DNA from: Pelagophyceae sp. CCMP2097
Lineage: Eukaryota > Sar > Pelagophyceae
Reading direction: 5' to 3'
NCBI GenBank assembly: GCA_026770575.1
Contig: MU657177.1
Location: 24,810 to 62,662, forward strand
Length of the DNA: 37,853 nt
The notes under the pieces were generated by a model. The model had not been told where the DNA came from, did not search any database, and saw only the letters and a list, made by a program, of their open reading frames with translations. A program made the position numbers and the translations under genes. How positions within the stretch are numbered: position 1 is the first letter of the stretch; each line of letters starts with the position of its first letter. Positions 35,779 to 37,853 of the stretch are shown one piece after another.

Positions 35779-36748
35779 TTAGCCTCGCTTGGCACGCTTC
35801 TTGGGTGCTTCGGGTTCCACGTACGCCTCGCCCTCGAGCTGCCGCTCCGCGCCGGCGTACCTCTTCCGGTCGGCGCCGCGCGCCGTCTTGAAGCATTTGG
35901 GGCAAATGTCGAGCTCGCCATCAGCGACAAAGTACGACTCGGCCTATCACGCAACGTTTGCGTTTGAAAACTCAAAGAGGGTTCAAACGCACGTAGCACG
36001 GCTTCTTGCAGGCGTCGCACGTGATGCCCTCGCTTTCCTCCTCTTCTTCGTCGTCGCCGCCCTCTACGACGTAGTGCTTCTTGACACGCTGCTGGATCGT
36101 CCACTTGCACTGGAAGCCTAATCGAGAATCTCCATTCGTTTCCACAATTTCGAAAGACGCACCGACGTGGAATGTGACCTGGTCGCCCGCCTCCACCGTG
36201 ACGACGTCGCCGCCTTCGTTCGGTTGGAGCGTGGCCTTGCCTTCGACCATCAAAACCTTCTCCTCGACGGTGTAGTTGTACGGGAAGCCCTTCTTTCTGC
36301 CGGAGTCCCAGAGGACCCAAGTCTTCGCCTCGGCCACGTAATCCGACGACGGCGCCTTGACGATGGACACGAGCGGGTGCGGCTTCAGCACGTCCTCTTC
36401 CGGCACGCCCTTAGCCGCCGCCGCGTCCGCAGCCTCCGCCGGCTTCACCACGTCCGCCTCGGCGGCGGCAACGGGCTCGGCCGACGCGGGCTCGGCCGAC
36501 GCGACGGGCTTGGCCTCGGCGGCGGCGGGCTCGGCGGCGGCGGGCTCGGCGGCGGCGGGCTCGGCGGCGGCGGGCTCGGCGGCGGCGGGCTCGGCGGCGG
36601 CGGGCTCTTCGACGGCGACGGGCGCCTCGGCGGCGGCCTCGACGACGGGCTCGGCGGCTGCGGGCTCTTCGACGGCGACGGGCGCCTCGGCGGCGGCCTC
36701 GACGACGGCGGCCGCGGGCGGCACCGCGGGGTCCGGAGCGGAGCTCAT
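35779..36748 (-). CDS. Cupin (DUF861-type) protein with C-terminal zinc finger
   Basis: Three exons (36748-36163, 36117-35993, 35943-35779) give 291 aa. Residues 1-125 are Ala/Glu/Pro-rich with tandem AAAEP units (15-bp DNA repeats near 36527-36605), likely disordered and length-variable. Residues about 140-225 form a cupin_3-like barrel: TWVLWDSGRKKGFPYNY, EEKVLMVEGKATLQP, VEAGDQVTFHVG and FQCKWTIQQRVKKHYVV. Removing the 45-nt intron restores HVGFQCKW, which supports it. An acidic run follows, then paired cysteines CDACKKPC and CPKC forming a probable zinc finger, and a basic end (PKKRAKRG). Cupins of this group include EutQ-like and ureidoglycine aminohydrolase-like proteins, but the metal-binding histidines are not obvious, so catalysis is doubtful. 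The zinc finger and basic tail could mean nucleic-acid or protein binding. Confidence 0.78.
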
Positions 36749-37004
36749 CAGATCAGCTGTGCAAACGGTGATTCGGAAACACACTGTTTAAATTATCCCC
36801 AAATGAGCGGGCCGGTAAAAAATGACCGTTGTGCAACGGCATTAAATTCCGTGTGCGCGAGGAAGGCCCCCGAAAGGAGAACCTCTCCAGCCCGCTGCGC
36901 CTCAATCTTCCGAGCCGGAGCGTCGTTGCGAGGAATCCGAGCCCCGGGCGCTCGCGAGGAGGCCGACCCCACTTGCCGCCGCGAGATGAAACTGCATTAG
37001 CGAC

Positions 37005-37853
37005 TCAGCGCCGCGACTCGGAGCCCCCACCGCGCTCGTCGGCCTCCGCCAGCCGCTGCACGAGCTCCTTCTTGAGTCCCGACTGCGTCAGGCCGCGCTC
37101 CTTCAAGAGCGCCTTGAGAGCCTTGACCGTCATCTGCGAGAACGCCGATTCGCCGCACTCGCGGCTCGCAGTTTCGCCCGTCGTCGCCGGCGCATCGTTT
37201 TCGTCCGCCACCTGGACGGCAGCGTCTCGACTCAGTCCACACGCGGCCTCGATGCCGTCGCGCAAGTACGCTTCGCGATCGGCGCTCGACCGCGCGTCCC
37301 ACTCAAAATAAGGCACGCGGACCACGGTCCAACCCAAACCGCGGAGCAGCCTCTCTTTGAACTTGGACGTGCCGTCGAGCACACGACGACTGCCATCCGA
37401 GGCGCCCGCGAAGTAATGCGTCGGGCCGTCGAACTCCACAGCGACCTTTGAAGCCGGCTGCGCCATGTCGAGACTGATGCACTCGGCAGTGACGTGCTCG
37501 AACTCGTGCGCCCACCCGATGCGGGAAAGCGCCATCGACACGTCGCGCTGCGAACGCGATGGGCTCGGCTCTTGACGAATATAAGCTGCACGAAGCGCGG
37601 CCTCGTGCCGACTCAGAAGCAAAGTCAAGGCGTGCTGCGGCGCCTCCAGTCGGAGATGGATGTAGACTTGGTGCAACTGGCACAGCCCGTCGGGGCTGAA
37701 CTCACTCATCTCCGCTTTGATGCTTGAAGCTATCACCTCGAACAGTGCCGGCGCCGCGACACCCGCGGTCGCATAAGCCCACACGGTGTTCGCGAGGTCT
37801 TGAGGATTGAAAGTGGCAATCTTCTTTGACGATTCTACAGCGACCGCCTCGAA
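37005..37853 (-). CDS. RAP domain protein with C-terminal SAP domain (runs off right edge)
   Basis: The frame is open from the window edge to the stop at 37005 (282 residues seen); the N-terminus lies outside. The first visible residues include FNPQDLANTVWAYATAGV, the repeat typical of algal and apicomplexan organelle RNA-binding proteins. The RAP domain follows (KVAVEFDGPTHYF, GTSKFKERLLRGLGWTVVRV, PYFEWD), a restriction-endonuclease-like fold used in plastid and mitochondrial RNA metabolism. After an acidic linker, residues near the end form a SAP motif (MTVKALKALLKERGLTQSG, KKELVQRLAEADE), a helix-turn-helix that binds DNA or RNA. RAP proteins usually end shortly after the RAP domain, so the added SAP is notable. 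The destination organelle cannot be told without the N-terminus. Confidence 0.88.
   Translation of the reverse strand, partial: FEAVAVESSKKIATFNPQDLANTVWAYATAGVAAPALFEVIASSIKAEMSEFSPDGLCQLHQVYIHLRLEAPQHALTLLLSRHEAALRAAYIRQEPSPSRSQRDVSMALSRIGWAHEFEHVTAECISLDMAQPASKVAVEFDGPTHYFAGASDGSRRVLDGTSKFKERLLRGLGWTVVRVPYFEWDARSSADREAYLRDGIEAACGLSRDAAVQVADENDAPATTGETASRECGESAFSQMTVKALKALLKERGLTQSGLKKELVQRLAEADERGGGSESRR

Overview
This is nuclear DNA of a compact, GC-rich eukaryotic microalga, most likely a stramenopile of pelagophyte type. The evidence is: genes interrupted by short spliceosomal introns (about 38 to 285 nt); almost no intergenic space in places (38 bp between two convergent genes); a plastid-targeting N-terminus with a GAAF|QPP cleavage motif of the ochrophyte ASAFAP type on a FabZ enzyme; a front-end fatty acid desaturase; a laminarin-type beta-1,3-glucanase; and MYND/RING/Sel1, EF-hand and RAP families typical of such algae. 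The organism is inferred; no rRNA or organelle marker is present. No bacterial, viral or CRISPR features were found, and no tRNA or rRNA gene was recognised.

Layout. 1-4.6 kb: two WD40 paralogues on the minus strand (one cut by the left edge) flank a plus-strand cytochrome b5-fused desaturase. 4.7-9.4 kb: a PDZ/proline-rich protein (+) and an EF-hand protein (-). 10.6-16.7 kb: a small secreted or targeted repeat protein (+) convergent with the complete 14-exon gene for the spliceosomal DEAH ATPase PRP16/DHX38 (-). 17.6-24.3 kb: a MYND-RING-Sel1 gene interrupted by two in-frame TGA codons, then three AIM24-family paralogues (-, +, -). 24.3-26.1 kb: gene-poor, with a degenerate 156-bp tandem array. 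26.1-29.3 kb: a SAXO-like axonemal protein (-) and a methyltransferase-riboflavin kinase fusion (+). 29.6-33.3 kb: an 11-exon GH81 glucanase (-). 34.3-37.9 kb: plastid FabZ, a cupin/zinc-finger protein and a RAP-SAP protein (all -, the last cut by the right edge).

The genes do not form one pathway. FabZ and the desaturase belong to lipid synthesis and modification, GH81 to storage-glucan turnover, the riboflavin kinase to FMN supply, PRP16 to splicing and RAP-SAP to organelle RNA handling.

I joined exons by hand, requiring continuous reading frame, splice signals and agreement with family motifs. Sixty-six introns were modelled. By hand count about half have donors starting GTGCG, and 62 of 66 acceptors are followed by G. 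The most interesting signals are intronic: a 50-nt GC-AG intron made mostly of a dispersed repeat and flanked by a short direct repeat (introner-like), a second dispersed element, a duplicated 3' splice site inside PRP16, and many introns with internal tandem duplications. The methyltransferase-riboflavin kinase fusion and the AIM24 trio are the main protein-level novelties.
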